Shown here: one piece after another, positions 8,085-16,629 of the stretch
How the letters are laid out: the number at the start of each line of letters is the position of its first letter
Numbering within the stretch: position 1 is the stretch's first letter
DNA from: Maricaulis maris_C
GTDB lineage: Bacteria; Pseudomonadota; Alphaproteobacteria; Caulobacterales; Maricaulaceae
Assembly (NCBI RefSeq): GCF_049116555.1
Contig: NZ_JAGDYT010000008.1
Coordinates: forward strand, 124,001-188,000
DNA: 64,000 nucleotides
Direction: 5' to 3'
The notes under the pieces: model-generated
Told to the model about the DNA's origin: nothing
Seen by the model: only the letters and a program-made list of their open reading frames with translations
The model's database searches: none
Made by a program: the position numbers and the translations under genes

Positions 8085-8858
8085 TCAGCCTGCGTCTGGC
8101 GCCGATTCTGCCTTCTGGCTGCGGCGCAGCGCGCGGGCCGTGTCGCGAAGTGCACCGCCCACCAGGTCCGCCATGGCAGAACGGGCCGCGTCCGGCCCGC
8201 CGGCGGCGATCGCATCAAACACGCGCCAGTGATCGGGCATGGGGTCCCGTGGCAGCTCGTCTTTCCGGGCCTTGTAGACGGTTGTCCACCGGACGCCCGC
8301 GCCGATCGTACTGGACAGGCTGCGCAATGGCATATTGCCGGAAGCGTCGAGGACAGCATCATGAAAGGCCCGGTCGGCGCTTTGGCCTTCCTCGGTGTTG
8401 AGCGTGTGCCGCTCCATATTCATCAAGGCTTCCCGCATGATGGTCAGATGGTGTGACTCGCGACGTTCGGCTGCCAGTGCGGCGGCCGCCGGCTCAATGA
8501 TCATGCGCAGCTCAAACAGGCCATCGATCAGCTTCGGGTCGGGCTCGGTGGCGAAATACCAGGCCAGAACGTCAGGATCGAGCAGGTTCCAGCGTTCCGG
8601 TTGGGTGACGCGCGTACCGGTCTTGGGTCGGCTCTCCACCAATCCCTTCGCAGACAGGATGCGCACCGCCTCACGATAGGCGCTGCGGGAGACCTTCAGC
8701 CGCTCGGAGAAGTCGATTTCATTCGGCAGGACCTCGCCTGGCGTGTACTGGCCAGAGACAATGGCAACCCCGAGATCATGGGCGATCGTGCCGTGGATGC
8801 GGGCCGGATTGCCCGTGCGCCGACGTGGCTTGCCCGTTATCTTGTCTGTCGGCGCCAT
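8085..8858 (-). CDS. GntR-family regulator, FadR subfamily (FCD domain)
   Basis: A 257-residue regulator. The winged helix-turn-helix spans about residues 22-92 (GTIAHDLGVAIVSGQYTPGEVLPNE, then FSERLKVSRSAYREAVRIL, then GLVESRPKTGTRV). An all-helical FCD effector domain follows at about 105-240, with conserved ELRMIIEPAAAALAA and FHDAVLDASGN. FCD regulators usually respond to small organic or sugar acids, so xylonate, a ketodeoxy sugar acid or a uronate is a fair guess for the ligand. It lies between xylD and a divergent GH3 gene, and candidate operators occur on both sides. Confidence 0.88.
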   Translation of the reverse strand: MAPTDKITGKPRRRTGNPARIHGTIAHDLGVAIVSGQYTPGEVLPNEIDFSERLKVSRSAYREAVRILSAKGLVESRPKTGTRVTQPERWNLLDPDVLAWYFATEPDPKLIDGLFELRMIIEPAAAALAAERRESHHLTIMREALMNMERHTLNTEEGQSADRAFHDAVLDASGNMPLRSLSSTIGAGVRWTTVYKARKDELPRDPMPDHWRVFDAIAAGGPDAARSAMADLVGGALRDTARALRRSQKAESAPDAG

Positions 8859-8969
8859 GTCGTCATCCTTCGATCCTGCTGAAACCCGCGACTGGAAACC
8901 ATCGCGAAACCGCCGGGAAAACCACGGGTTTTGCCGATACGGTCATACTTCCCGGGGGCTAGCGTGTCC

Positions 8970-8995
8970 ATATGACGTCATATACTCCGACAAAT
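8970..8995. promoter_or_regulatory. GntR operator-like site (site B) and adjoining perfect palindrome
   Basis: The 14-base perfect palindrome ATATGACGTCATAT (8970-8983) abuts TACTCCGACAAAT (8983-8995), which is identical to the site before xylD. A possible -35 TTGACC (8999-9004) and weak -10 TACTAT (9024-9029) follow, reading toward the GH3 gene. The gap also drives the GntR gene in the other direction, so both autoregulation and control of the GH3 gene are plausible. Confidence 0.55.
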
Positions 8996-9090
8996 GGATT
9001 GACCTGACCCCCTGGCCTCGTCTTACTATCGGCCAAACAGCAAGCGCCGGGCATGTGAAGATCCGGCCTGTGACAGGGGAAGAGACCATT

Positions 9091-11520
9091 ATGAGCGTCT
9101 TGACGCATGCCTTCGAATTTGTCCGGCAGACGCGCCGGGCTGTCGTTCCAGCCACACTCCTTGCAGCGCTCGCTGCGCAGACGGCTTGTGCCGCGCAGGC
9201 GCCAGACCGGCCAGGCCCGGATGCGGTTTACCGCGATGCCAGCCAGCCGATCGAGGCGCGGGTCGAGGACCTGCTTGCGCGGATGACGATCGAGGAGAAG
9301 GTCGCCCAGATGATCGGCATCTGGCAGAACAAGTCGGAAATCCAGACACCGGCGGGCGATTTCTCGGCCGAGCGGGCCTCGGAGAACTACCCCAATGGCC
9401 TCGGCCAGATCTCGCGACCCTATGACCGCCAGGGCGTTGAGGCCGGAACCACGGCAGCCGGTGCCAATGCCGGCGTGTTCAATCGCAATGAGCGCGAGAC
9501 GGTCGCGTATATCAATGCCGCCCAGCGCTGGGCGATCGAGGAGACCCGGCTCGGCATTCCGCTTCTTTTCCATGAGGAAGCGCTGCATGGCTATGTCGCG
9601 CCGAATGCGACCAGCTTCCCGCAATCCATCGGCCTTGCCTCGACCTGGGATCCGGCGTTGCTGGAAGACGTTTTCAACATTGCCTCACGCGAAATGCGTC
9701 TGCGCGGGGTGCACCTCACGCTGGCGCCGATCGTCGACGTGGCCCGTGATCCGCGCTGGGGCCGGATCGAGGAAACCTATGGTGAGGACCCCTATCTCGT
9801 GTCCGAACTCGGCATCGCCGCGGTGCGTGGCTTCCAGGGTGACGATCTGCCGCTGGCGGATGAGCGTGTCTTTGTGACGCTCAAACACATGACGGGCCAT
9901 GGTCAGCCGGAAAGCGGCATGAATATCGGTCCGGCGCAAATCTCCGAGCGGGAATTGCGCGAGATTTTTCTGACCCCGTTCGAACGGCTCGTCGAGGAAA
10001 TGCCGGTCATGCAGATCATGGCGTCCTACAATGAGATTGACGGTGTGCCGAGTCATGCCAATCGCTGGCTGCTGACCGACGTTCTGCGCGACGAATGGGG
10101 CTATCAGGGCCTCGTCGTCAGTGACTACTTCGCCATCCGCGAGCTGATCACGCGTCACGGCTTGTATGACAATATCGAGGATGCGGCGATCCGCGCGCTC
10201 GAAGCCGGAGTTGATGTCGAACTCCCGCATGGTGACGGCTTCCTGAGCCTGCCGGAAATGGTCGCCGACGGGCGCGTGAGCGAGGAGCAGATCGATACCG
10301 TCGTTCGCCGTATCCTGCGCCTGAAATTCCTTACGGGTGTCTGGGAAGCTCCCTATGCAAACGCTGAAGCCGCAGAGGCCGGCACCGCGACCGAGGACGC
10401 CCTCGCCCTCGCCCGCACCGCAGCCCAGCGCGCGATGGTTTTGCTGGAAAATCGGGACGCGACCCTGCCGCTGGACCCGGACGCGATCGGAACGCTGGCT
10501 GTGATCGGGACTCACGCCGTGGATACGCCGATCGGTGGTTATTCCGATCAGCCACGTCATGTCGTCAGCATTCTCGAGGGTTTCCAGAACGCCTCGGGCG
10601 AGGCATTCGATGTCGTCTATTCCGAGGGCGTGCGTCTCACCGAAAGCCGTGAATGGGCCGCTGATGCCGTGGACCTCATCGATCCGGCTGTGAATGCCGA
10701 ATTGATCGAGGCGGCCGTTGAAACCGCACGCGAGTCCGATGTCATTCTTCTGGTCCTGGGCGAGAACGAACAGTTGAGCCGTGAGGCCTGGGCCGATTCT
10801 CATCTGGGTGACCGGGCTGATCTGCAACTGGTCGGTCAGCAACTCGATCTGGCACGCGAGATCTTCGCGCTCGGCAAACCAACTGTCGTGGTTCTCCTCA
10901 ATGGTCGACCGCTCGCCGTCAATTTCCTGGCCGAAAATGCCGATGCCCTGATCGAGGGCTGGTATCTGGGGCAGGAGACAGGCAATGCCGTTGCTGACCT
11001 CGTCCTGGGCGAGGTGAGCCCGAGTGGCCATCTGCCGGTGACCATGCCGCGTTCGGTCGGACAGCTGCCGGTTTTCTATAATCACAAACCGTCCGCGCGC
11101 CGTGGCTATCTCTTTGACGAAGAGGCGCCGCTCTACCCGTTTGGTTACGGTCTTTCCTACACTCAGTTCGACTATTCCGAACCGCGTCTTGTGGAGGAGA
11201 CAATTGCCGTCGGGGACAGTGCCTTCGTCGAGGTGGATGTGACCAATTCCGGCGACCGCGCCGGGGCGGATGTCGTGCAGATGTATGTCCGTGATGACAA
11301 TGCCACGGTCACGCGTCCGGTTCTCCAGTTGAGCGGGTTCGAGCGCATCTCTCTCGAGCCGGGCGAGACGCGCACGGTGCGCCTGGAAGTCGCGCCGCGC
11401 TCCATGGCTCTGTGGGATCTCGATATGGAGCGCGTGATCGAGCCAGGCAGTTTCACTGTCTCGGTCGGGGCGGATTCGTCGGATCTGCAGTCGGTTACAC
11501 TGACAGTCGCAGACGACTAG
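9091..11520 (+). CDS. Glycoside hydrolase family 3 (probable beta-xylosidase/beta-glucosidase), exported
   Basis: An 809-residue GH3 enzyme that releases terminal beta-linked sugars. A signal peptide covers about 1-36 (basic QTRR, hydrophobic core, AAQTACAAQA). The N-terminal TIM-barrel domain has RDPRWGRIEETYGEDP, Lys265-His266 and nucleophile Asp345 (LVVSDYFAI; Tyr replaces the usual Trp after Asp). The C-terminal sandwich domain (about 430-640) and a fibronectin III-like domain (about 710-800) complete it. The insert with HMTGHGQPESGMNIGP is seen in GH3 xylosidase-like enzymes. Start ATG 9091 has AGGGGAAG upstream. It neighbours xylD and GntR sites, so xylo-oligosaccharides are the favoured substrate. 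Confidence 0.88.
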   Translation: MSVLTHAFEFVRQTRRAVVPATLLAALAAQTACAAQAPDRPGPDAVYRDASQPIEARVEDLLARMTIEEKVAQMIGIWQNKSEIQTPAGDFSAERASENYPNGLGQISRPYDRQGVEAGTTAAGANAGVFNRNERETVAYINAAQRWAIEETRLGIPLLFHEEALHGYVAPNATSFPQSIGLASTWDPALLEDVFNIASREMRLRGVHLTLAPIVDVARDPRWGRIEETYGEDPYLVSELGIAAVRGFQGDDLPLADERVFVTLKHMTGHGQPESGMNIGPAQISERELREIFLTPFERLVEEMPVMQIMASYNEIDGVPSHANRWLLTDVLRDEWGYQGLVVSDYFAIRELITRHGLYDNIEDAAIRALEAGVDVELPHGDGFLSLPEMVADGRVSEEQIDTVVRRILRLKFLTGVWEAPYANAEAAEAGTATEDALALARTAAQRAMVLLENRDATLPLDPDAIGTLAVIGTHAVDTPIGGYSDQPRHVVSILEGFQNASGEAFDVVYSEGVRLTESREWAADAVDLIDPAVNAELIEAAVETARESDVILLVLGENEQLSREAWADSHLGDRADLQLVGQQLDLAREIFALGKPTVVVLLNGRPLAVNFLAENADALIEGWYLGQETGNAVADLVLGEVSPSGHLPVTMPRSVGQLPVFYNHKPSARRGYLFDEEAPLYPFGYGLSYTQFDYSEPRLVEETIAVGDSAFVEVDVTNSGDRAGADVVQMYVRDDNATVTRPVLQLSGFERISLEPGETRTVRLEVAPRSMALWDLDMERVIEPGSFTVSVGADSSDLQSVTLTVADD

Positions 11521-11870
11521 GCCGGACGAGGCAATGGTGCTGCAGCCCGCTGGATGCTCTCGCGGCACCATTCTCCGCCCGTCTTCCTGGTCGTCCTGGC
11601 GGCGTGCCAGTCACCTTTCAGCTGTTTCACACGCTCCTCCGAGGCGGGCGCCGGGACCGGTTGCACGGGTGATGCCGCGATCAGTCCCGGTCGTCCTGCG
11701 GGAGACGGTTTGCCCTGATTGGGAATGGCGTGGCGGCGCCGGTCCTGACCGACGCTGGTGACGCGGCCGGCGCTCTGCGCACGGCTGCTAACCCGAACAG
11801 CTATCCCGGACAGCTATCCGGGCCGGCCGGCGAGCCACCGGACCGATCGGCACGGGCCCGGCAGCCGCGT
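11521..11870. other. Convergent intergenic region
   Basis: A 350-base gap between the converging GH3 and GH43 genes. No coding frame with a ribosome site, no T-tailed hairpin and no RNA gene was recognised. A short 10-base direct repeat ACAGCTATCC occurs at 11797-11806 and 11810-11819. The region may be degraded sequence. Confidence 0.4.
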
Positions 11871-13583
11871 CTAGCCGCCGTTTGGCGAATAGGCGTGCGG
11901 GCCCATTGTCACGCCAACGAAGCCGCCGGCATTCCGGGTCGATAATTGCGAGCCGTCGGCATCGTGCAGCAGAGTCTGCCAGTCGTCATTGGGCAGGCGA
12001 TAGTCGAAATCATAGAAGGCGCCGCGAGCGGTCACACGGAGGCTGAGCGGATTGCGCGGCATGGTATCAAGCAGAAGGGTCGCAAGGACGACCCCCTGAC
12101 GGTCCTGTCCTGACCCGGCCCGCTGCCGCAAGCGGAGAGCCGGACCCTCGTCTGTCAGTTCCAGCCCGATGAAAAACCAGAAGTCATCATTTTGAAGAAC
12201 AGCCAAGCCCGCCCGTGCACCGATGGTATCCGGTTGGAATTGGAGAGTGAGTTCGCCCCGGGCATTCATATGTTGCTGTCGGCGCCCGAAGAAAGACGGG
12301 TTGGCATTGTCTCCGAGCCCGGCAGCGCGCGGCCGGAGCCGGAGTTCACCGCCCTCAAGCGCCCACCAGGTTTCGCGCGGATTGCGCATCATCATCCACT
12401 CCGGATCCATCGCGGTGCCATCGAACTCGTCGATACGCGTGAAGGCACCGCCCATCGGGCGGGCCGGTGCTGCTTGCCCCGGCAGGTCCGGTGACGTCGC
12501 CACGAAGGGAATTGCTTCGCCCGCGTCGGTAATGCGAGGCCAGCCATCCACCCAGCGTACCGGCATGAGGAAGGTCTCCCGACCGGTATTGTACTGGTCA
12601 TCTCCATACGGCCGGACGGCCAAAAAGGTCGCCCACCAATCCCCGTCGGGGGTCTGAACAAGATCGGCATGCCCCGCCGAGGTGATCGGATTGGCACGAT
12701 CGCGCGGCAGGTCGCGCTGGGTCAGGATCGGGTTGGCGTCATGGGGCGTATAAGGACCCATTGGCGCGTCACTGGCCAACACGACCTGGGAGTGGTTCTC
12801 GGCGGTGCCGCCTTCTGCGGCCGTCAGGATATAGCGACCGTCGACCTTGTAGATGTGCGGACCTTCGATCCAGACCGGTTGTTCGGAGAAGTCGACCCCG
12901 CCATCGATCAAGACAGTGCGCGGGCCGAAGGTTGTGAGCGTTTCGAGGTCGAATTCCTGGACCCATACGGCGCGATGACCGTCATACTCGGGTGTCCGGT
13001 CCGGAGGGCCGTTATTGACGACATAGGCGCGGCCATCATCATCAACAAACAGGGCCGGGTCGATCCCGCCGACAAGCTCGGGCAGCCAGGACGGGTCCGA
13101 CCAGGGGCCGGCCGGGTCTCTGGCGGTGATGACGAAATTGCCGCCGCAATCGACGCAAGTATTGAAGATGTAGAATATCCCGTCATGAAACTCGATGGCG
13201 GGCGCAAACAGGCCCCGTGACAGGCCCAGCTGGCCGAAATCGACCTGATCGGGACGGTCGACGGCATTGCCGATCTGTTCCCAGTTCACCAGGTCGCTGG
13301 AGCGGAAGACTGGCAGGCCCGGAAAATAGGCAAAGGTCGACGTGACCAGAAAGTAGTCGTTTCCGGCACGTGTGTTGGACGGGTCCGGGTAAAAGCCACC
13401 CAGAACCGGGTTGAGGTAGGTGTCCGGTCCACGCTGGATGTCTTCATGGACCGGGTCGCTGCCGGAATACACAAAGCGCTCGAACCGGGCCGTTGATATC
13501 GACGGCTCCTCAGGACCGCCGGTCTGCGGTGCACAAGCCGCAAGCGCGACCAGGCCGAAAACCGCGAATGCATGCGGGGTCAT
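11871..13583 (-). CDS. Glycoside hydrolase family 43 lipoprotein (beta-xylosidase/arabinofuranosidase type)
   Basis: A 570-residue lipoprotein with signal peptide and lipobox LAAC (Cys17). The five-bladed propeller catalytic domain (about 55-360) shows the GH43 triad: general base Asp67 (FYPDPS), Asp175 (GGIDPALFVDDDG) and acid Glu240 (IEGPHIYK). A C-terminal beta-sandwich domain (about 385-565) matches the layout of GH43 enzymes with a GH43_C2 or DUF1349-type domain, often beta-xylosidases. Start ATG 13583 has GGAGA 10 bases upstream. It is divergent from the GH10 xylanase and probably trims xylan fragments in the periplasm or at the outer membrane. Arabinofuranosidase activity cannot be excluded. 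Confidence 0.88.
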   Translation of the reverse strand: MTPHAFAVFGLVALAACAPQTGGPEEPSISTARFERFVYSGSDPVHEDIQRGPDTYLNPVLGGFYPDPSNTRAGNDYFLVTSTFAYFPGLPVFRSSDLVNWEQIGNAVDRPDQVDFGQLGLSRGLFAPAIEFHDGIFYIFNTCVDCGGNFVITARDPAGPWSDPSWLPELVGGIDPALFVDDDGRAYVVNNGPPDRTPEYDGHRAVWVQEFDLETLTTFGPRTVLIDGGVDFSEQPVWIEGPHIYKVDGRYILTAAEGGTAENHSQVVLASDAPMGPYTPHDANPILTQRDLPRDRANPITSAGHADLVQTPDGDWWATFLAVRPYGDDQYNTGRETFLMPVRWVDGWPRITDAGEAIPFVATSPDLPGQAAPARPMGGAFTRIDEFDGTAMDPEWMMMRNPRETWWALEGGELRLRPRAAGLGDNANPSFFGRRQQHMNARGELTLQFQPDTIGARAGLAVLQNDDFWFFIGLELTDEGPALRLRQRAGSGQDRQGVVLATLLLDTMPRNPLSLRVTARGAFYDFDYRLPNDDWQTLLHDADGSQLSTRNAGGFVGVTMGPHAYSPNGG

Positions 13584-14232
13584 GACATCATCTCCAATTC
13601 AATGGCGGATATCCCGGCGTTCGGCGCGCGGCAGGGCCGTCGGTGGCCGTGTGAAGCGTGCCGGGCCTGGAGGCCCTGGCGTTTTGTCATCACCGTCGGC
13701 ATTGGTGTTGGCGCGGGCATGGCCAATGGCTTGCCGCCGGGGAATTTGTTCGACCTCGCCGCGATGTCGCGGGCAGTCCGGCTCTCACTGCCTGGCGAGT
13801 GACCTGCGTTATTGTCGGACATTGTGACTTGACCCCCAGCGTCGACCGTCGACAGAGTTTATCGACGTCGTGTAATCGACGTCAACGCCTCTTCTCTCGC
13901 CGTCATCCATTCAAACCCTACGATTTTGTTGATTAAAAGCGTAGTCAGGAGTGTCGCCGGTGGAAACTGGCACCAAGCTGGAGCGCGGAGATCATCAGTC
14001 TGAAAGCAAGGGTTTCGGCGGTCCAGACTGGGGGGTTTGAATTTCATTAGTCTGACATTTATGATGCACTAAACTGATAGCTGCCACAGCGCTGGAAAAT
14101 GGGGTGGGTGAGAAAGCTGCCGGGGTAGCCGCATGCCGGTTCGGTCTCGATGACGACCGGATGGATGCGCAGAAATCGGTGCGCGGTCCCGGCACCCCGT
14201 TTCCAGCTTGCAGGACCTGATCGGAGGGATTT
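13584..14232. other. Long divergent intergenic region between GH43 and GH10 genes
   Basis: This 649-base gap must hold promoters for the minus-strand GH43 gene and the plus-strand xylanase gene. A repeat-rich segment at 13841-13883 is the only structured signal seen. An 80-codon frame opposite the GH43 start (13580-13822) overlaps that gene's ribosome site and looks non-coding. No RNA gene was recognised. Confidence 0.4.
13841..13883. repeat. Clustered GTCGAC/ATCGACGTC repeats upstream of GH10
   Basis: Two GTCGAC palindromes lie at 13841-13846 and 13848-13853. Two exact ATCGACGTC direct repeats lie at 13861-13869 and 13875-13883, 14 bases apart. TTGACC (13829-13834) just before them could be a -35 element. 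Cluster, spacing and position suggest operator half-sites, but no known motif was matched. Confidence 0.35.
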
Positions 14233-15378
14233 TTGGCCAGAGACATCAACAGACGCCAGGCACTCTTGCTGGCGGCCGGCGGGCTTGCTGCCTGTTCGAC
14301 TCCCACGGCGATGGGCGACGATACGCCGTCTTTGCACGCTTTGGCCCAGGCCAAGGGGATGCGGTTCGGAACTGCCGTGGGAATGGGGCGTCCCGGGACC
14401 CTTACCGGCGCGTTCAACGACCCGGGCTATCGGGCCCTCATCGAGCGTGAGTGCGGCATTCTCGTCCATGAGAATGCGCTCAAATGGTATGTCCTGCGAC
14501 CGGACGCCGAGACCTATTATTACGATCCCGCGGACCGGTTGGTTGATTTCGCCGGCGCCCATGAGATGGCGATGCGTGGCCACACGCTGTTGTGGAATCG
14601 CGAAGAGTTCTCGCCTGCCTGGGTGAATAATCACGATTTCGGCAGCCGCCCCGGCGCGGAGGCCGAGCGCCTTGTTGTCGAGCATATCCGCGCGGTCGTC
14701 GCGCGCTATCGTGGTCGGATCACCTCATGGGATGTGGTCAACGAAACCATTGATCCGTCGACCGGGCGTTTGCGCGAAACATCGCTGACGCGTCATCTTG
14801 GCGAGAACATCATCGACATCGCCTACCACGCGACGCGCGAGGCCGATCCGGACGGGGAAATTGTCTACAATGACTATATGAGCTGGGAAGCCGGCCATGA
14901 GACGCACCAGGAAGGCGTGCAGCGCCTTCTGGAGGGCATGGTGGAGCGCGGCGTGCCAATCGATGCGCTTGGCGTCCAGAGTCATATCGGCTCCGGCAAT
15001 TTTGATTCATCGGTCGACTTCGACACGGCTCGTGAAGAAAACTGGCGGGGTTTTCTGGACCAGGTCACCGGCCTTGGTCTCAATCTCGCGATTACCGAGT
15101 TCGACGTTCACGACAAGAATTTGCCCTATGATATCGAGAGCCGGGACCAGGCCGTCGCGGATCTGGCGCGCCGGTATCTCGATCTGATGTTCAGCTATCC
15201 GCAGACCCGTGACGTGCTCGTCTGGGGCCTCTCGGACCGCTATTCCTGGCTCCAGAATATCTGGCCGCGGGCCGATGGAGAGGCCAAGCGGACGACGCCA
15301 TTTGATGCCGAATTCCGGGCGAAGCCCCTGCGCGCGGCAATCGCGGCGGCCTTCGAGGCGGCTGCGCCGCGAGGCTGA
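14233..15378 (+). CDS. Endo-1,4-beta-xylanase, glycoside hydrolase family 10, lipoprotein
   Basis: A 381-residue GH10 xylanase that cleaves internal xylan bonds. The N-terminus MARDINRRQALLLAAGGLAAC combines a twin-arginine-like segment with a lipobox (Cys21), so a lipid-anchored product is expected. The TIM-barrel carries the acid/base Glu171 (WDVVNET) and nucleophile Glu289 (AITEFDVHD); HENALKWYVLRP and GHTLLWN are substrate-site motifs. The start is TTG, supported by GGAGGGA just upstream and by the signal peptide beginning there. Together with the GH43 and GH3 enzymes it gives a complete xylan-to-xylose route feeding the Weimberg genes. Confidence 0.93.
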   Translation: MARDINRRQALLLAAGGLAACSTPTAMGDDTPSLHALAQAKGMRFGTAVGMGRPGTLTGAFNDPGYRALIERECGILVHENALKWYVLRPDAETYYYDPADRLVDFAGAHEMAMRGHTLLWNREEFSPAWVNNHDFGSRPGAEAERLVVEHIRAVVARYRGRITSWDVVNETIDPSTGRLRETSLTRHLGENIIDIAYHATREADPDGEIVYNDYMSWEAGHETHQEGVQRLLEGMVERGVPIDALGVQSHIGSGNFDSSVDFDTAREENWRGFLDQVTGLGLNLAITEFDVHDKNLPYDIESRDQAVADLARRYLDLMFSYPQTRDVLVWGLSDRYSWLQNIWPRADGEAKRTTPFDAEFRAKPLRAAIAAAFEAAAPRG

Positions 15379-15501
15379 TACGCTTGCGTTCGGAGGCAAG
15401 ACCGAACCAGCCGGTGCAAAAAATGGCCTTTGCCGGCCGGTGATTATTTCATGCCTTGCCTTTGCATGGGTCCAAGCCATCTATGCCGGCAGGAGATTGC
15501 C

Positions 15502-16629
15502 ATGCGCCGTGCCAGCTTTTTGATCGTCATTCTTGTTGCCTTCGCGGCAATGACCGCAATTGTTGCCCTTCGGGCCCTCATGCCGTCGGATGAGGCCGGC
15601 ATGGGTCGAGGGGCCCGCGTCCTGCCGGTCGCGATCGCAACCGTGCCAAGTGTCGAGTTCGCCGATATCGTGGAGGCGCTCGGAACCGCGCGTGCCAATG
15701 AGACGGTGACCATTACGGCGCGTGTCACGGATACGATTTCGCGCATCAATTTCGAGTCGGGCCAGCGCGTGGCTGCCGGGACGATCCTGGTGGAGCTCAC
15801 CGACACCGAGGAGGCGGCCGGCCTGACCGAGGCGCGGACGACCTTGCGCGAAGCCCGCCGGGAGCTCGACCGGACCAATGATCTGATCGCCCGCGCCGTG
15901 GTCCCGCAATCGCGCCTTGACGAGGCGACGGCGGCAGTCGAACGCGCCGCGGCGCGCGTCGCCTCCATCGAGGCCCAATTGGCCGACCGCATTGTCCGGG
16001 CACCTTTTGCCGGGATTGTCGGCCTTCGAGAAGTGAGCCTTGGCGGCCTGGTCAGACCCGGCGACTCGATAGCGCGCCTGGATGATACGAGCCGGATCAA
16101 ACTCGATTTCACCGTGCCCGAGCGCTTCATGGCCGTGGTTGCACCGGGGATGGAAATCGCCGCGCGAACCTCGGCCTATCCCGATGAGGTCTTCTCCGGC
16201 GCGATCGCGCAGATCGACAGCCGTATCGATCCGGTCACGCGCAGCGTCACCATTCGTGCGGAAATCGACAATCTCGACGGGCGGCTTCTGCCCGGACAGC
16301 TGATGACGGTGGAGGTCCGCCGCGATGTCCGCAATCGTCCGGCCGTGCCTGGTGCTGCCCTGACCCGGTACCTCGATCAAACCTATGTCTATGTGATTGA
16401 GGAAAGCGATGGCGGGACGGTCGTCCGTCAGCGCACGATCACACTTGGGCGCCGGTCCGGCACAATGGTCGAGGTGCTGTCCGGCCTCGAGACTGGCGAG
16501 CGGATCATCGCCGAAGGCGTGCACCGCGTGCGTGACGGAGCCTCTGTCACAATCACGCGCGAGATGCAGCTGGGCGCCAATGGCGCAATGACCGGATTGG
16601 CTGTTTCGGGGAGCAGCGCAGCACAATGA
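15502..16629 (+). CDS. RND efflux periplasmic adaptor (membrane fusion protein)
   Basis: A 375-residue HlyD/AcrA-type adaptor with an N-terminal membrane anchor or signal (SFLIVILVAFAAMTAIVALRAL). The split lipoyl domain surrounds a helical hairpin at about 105-155 (EARTTLREARRELDRTNDL...), followed by APFAGIVGLREVSLGGLVRPGD and beta-barrel and membrane-proximal domains. Start ATG 15502 has AGGAGA upstream; a longer in-frame start would lack this. It overlaps the pump gene by four bases (ATGA), so the two form one complex. No outer-membrane channel gene is adjacent, so a TolC-type protein must come from elsewhere. Confidence 0.88.
   Translation: MRRASFLIVILVAFAAMTAIVALRALMPSDEAGMGRGARVLPVAIATVPSVEFADIVEALGTARANETVTITARVTDTISRINFESGQRVAAGTILVELTDTEEAAGLTEARTTLREARRELDRTNDLIARAVVPQSRLDEATAAVERAAARVASIEAQLADRIVRAPFAGIVGLREVSLGGLVRPGDSIARLDDTSRIKLDFTVPERFMAVVAPGMEIAARTSAYPDEVFSGAIAQIDSRIDPVTRSVTIRAEIDNLDGRLLPGQLMTVEVRRDVRNRPAVPGAALTRYLDQTYVYVIEESDGGTVVRQRTITLGRRSGTMVEVLSGLETGERIIAEGVHRVRDGASVTITREMQLGANGAMTGLAVSGSSAAQ

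Noticed and set aside
9685..11571. A 628-codon minus-strand open frame opposite the GH3 gene
   Set aside because: It is antisense to a well-supported gene with catalytic motifs and has no family-like sequence; long antisense frames are common in GC-rich DNA.
13580..13822. An 80-codon minus-strand frame overlapping the GH43 start
   Set aside because: It would run through the GH43 ribosome site and start, has no good ribosome site of its own and is basic, low-complexity sequence.
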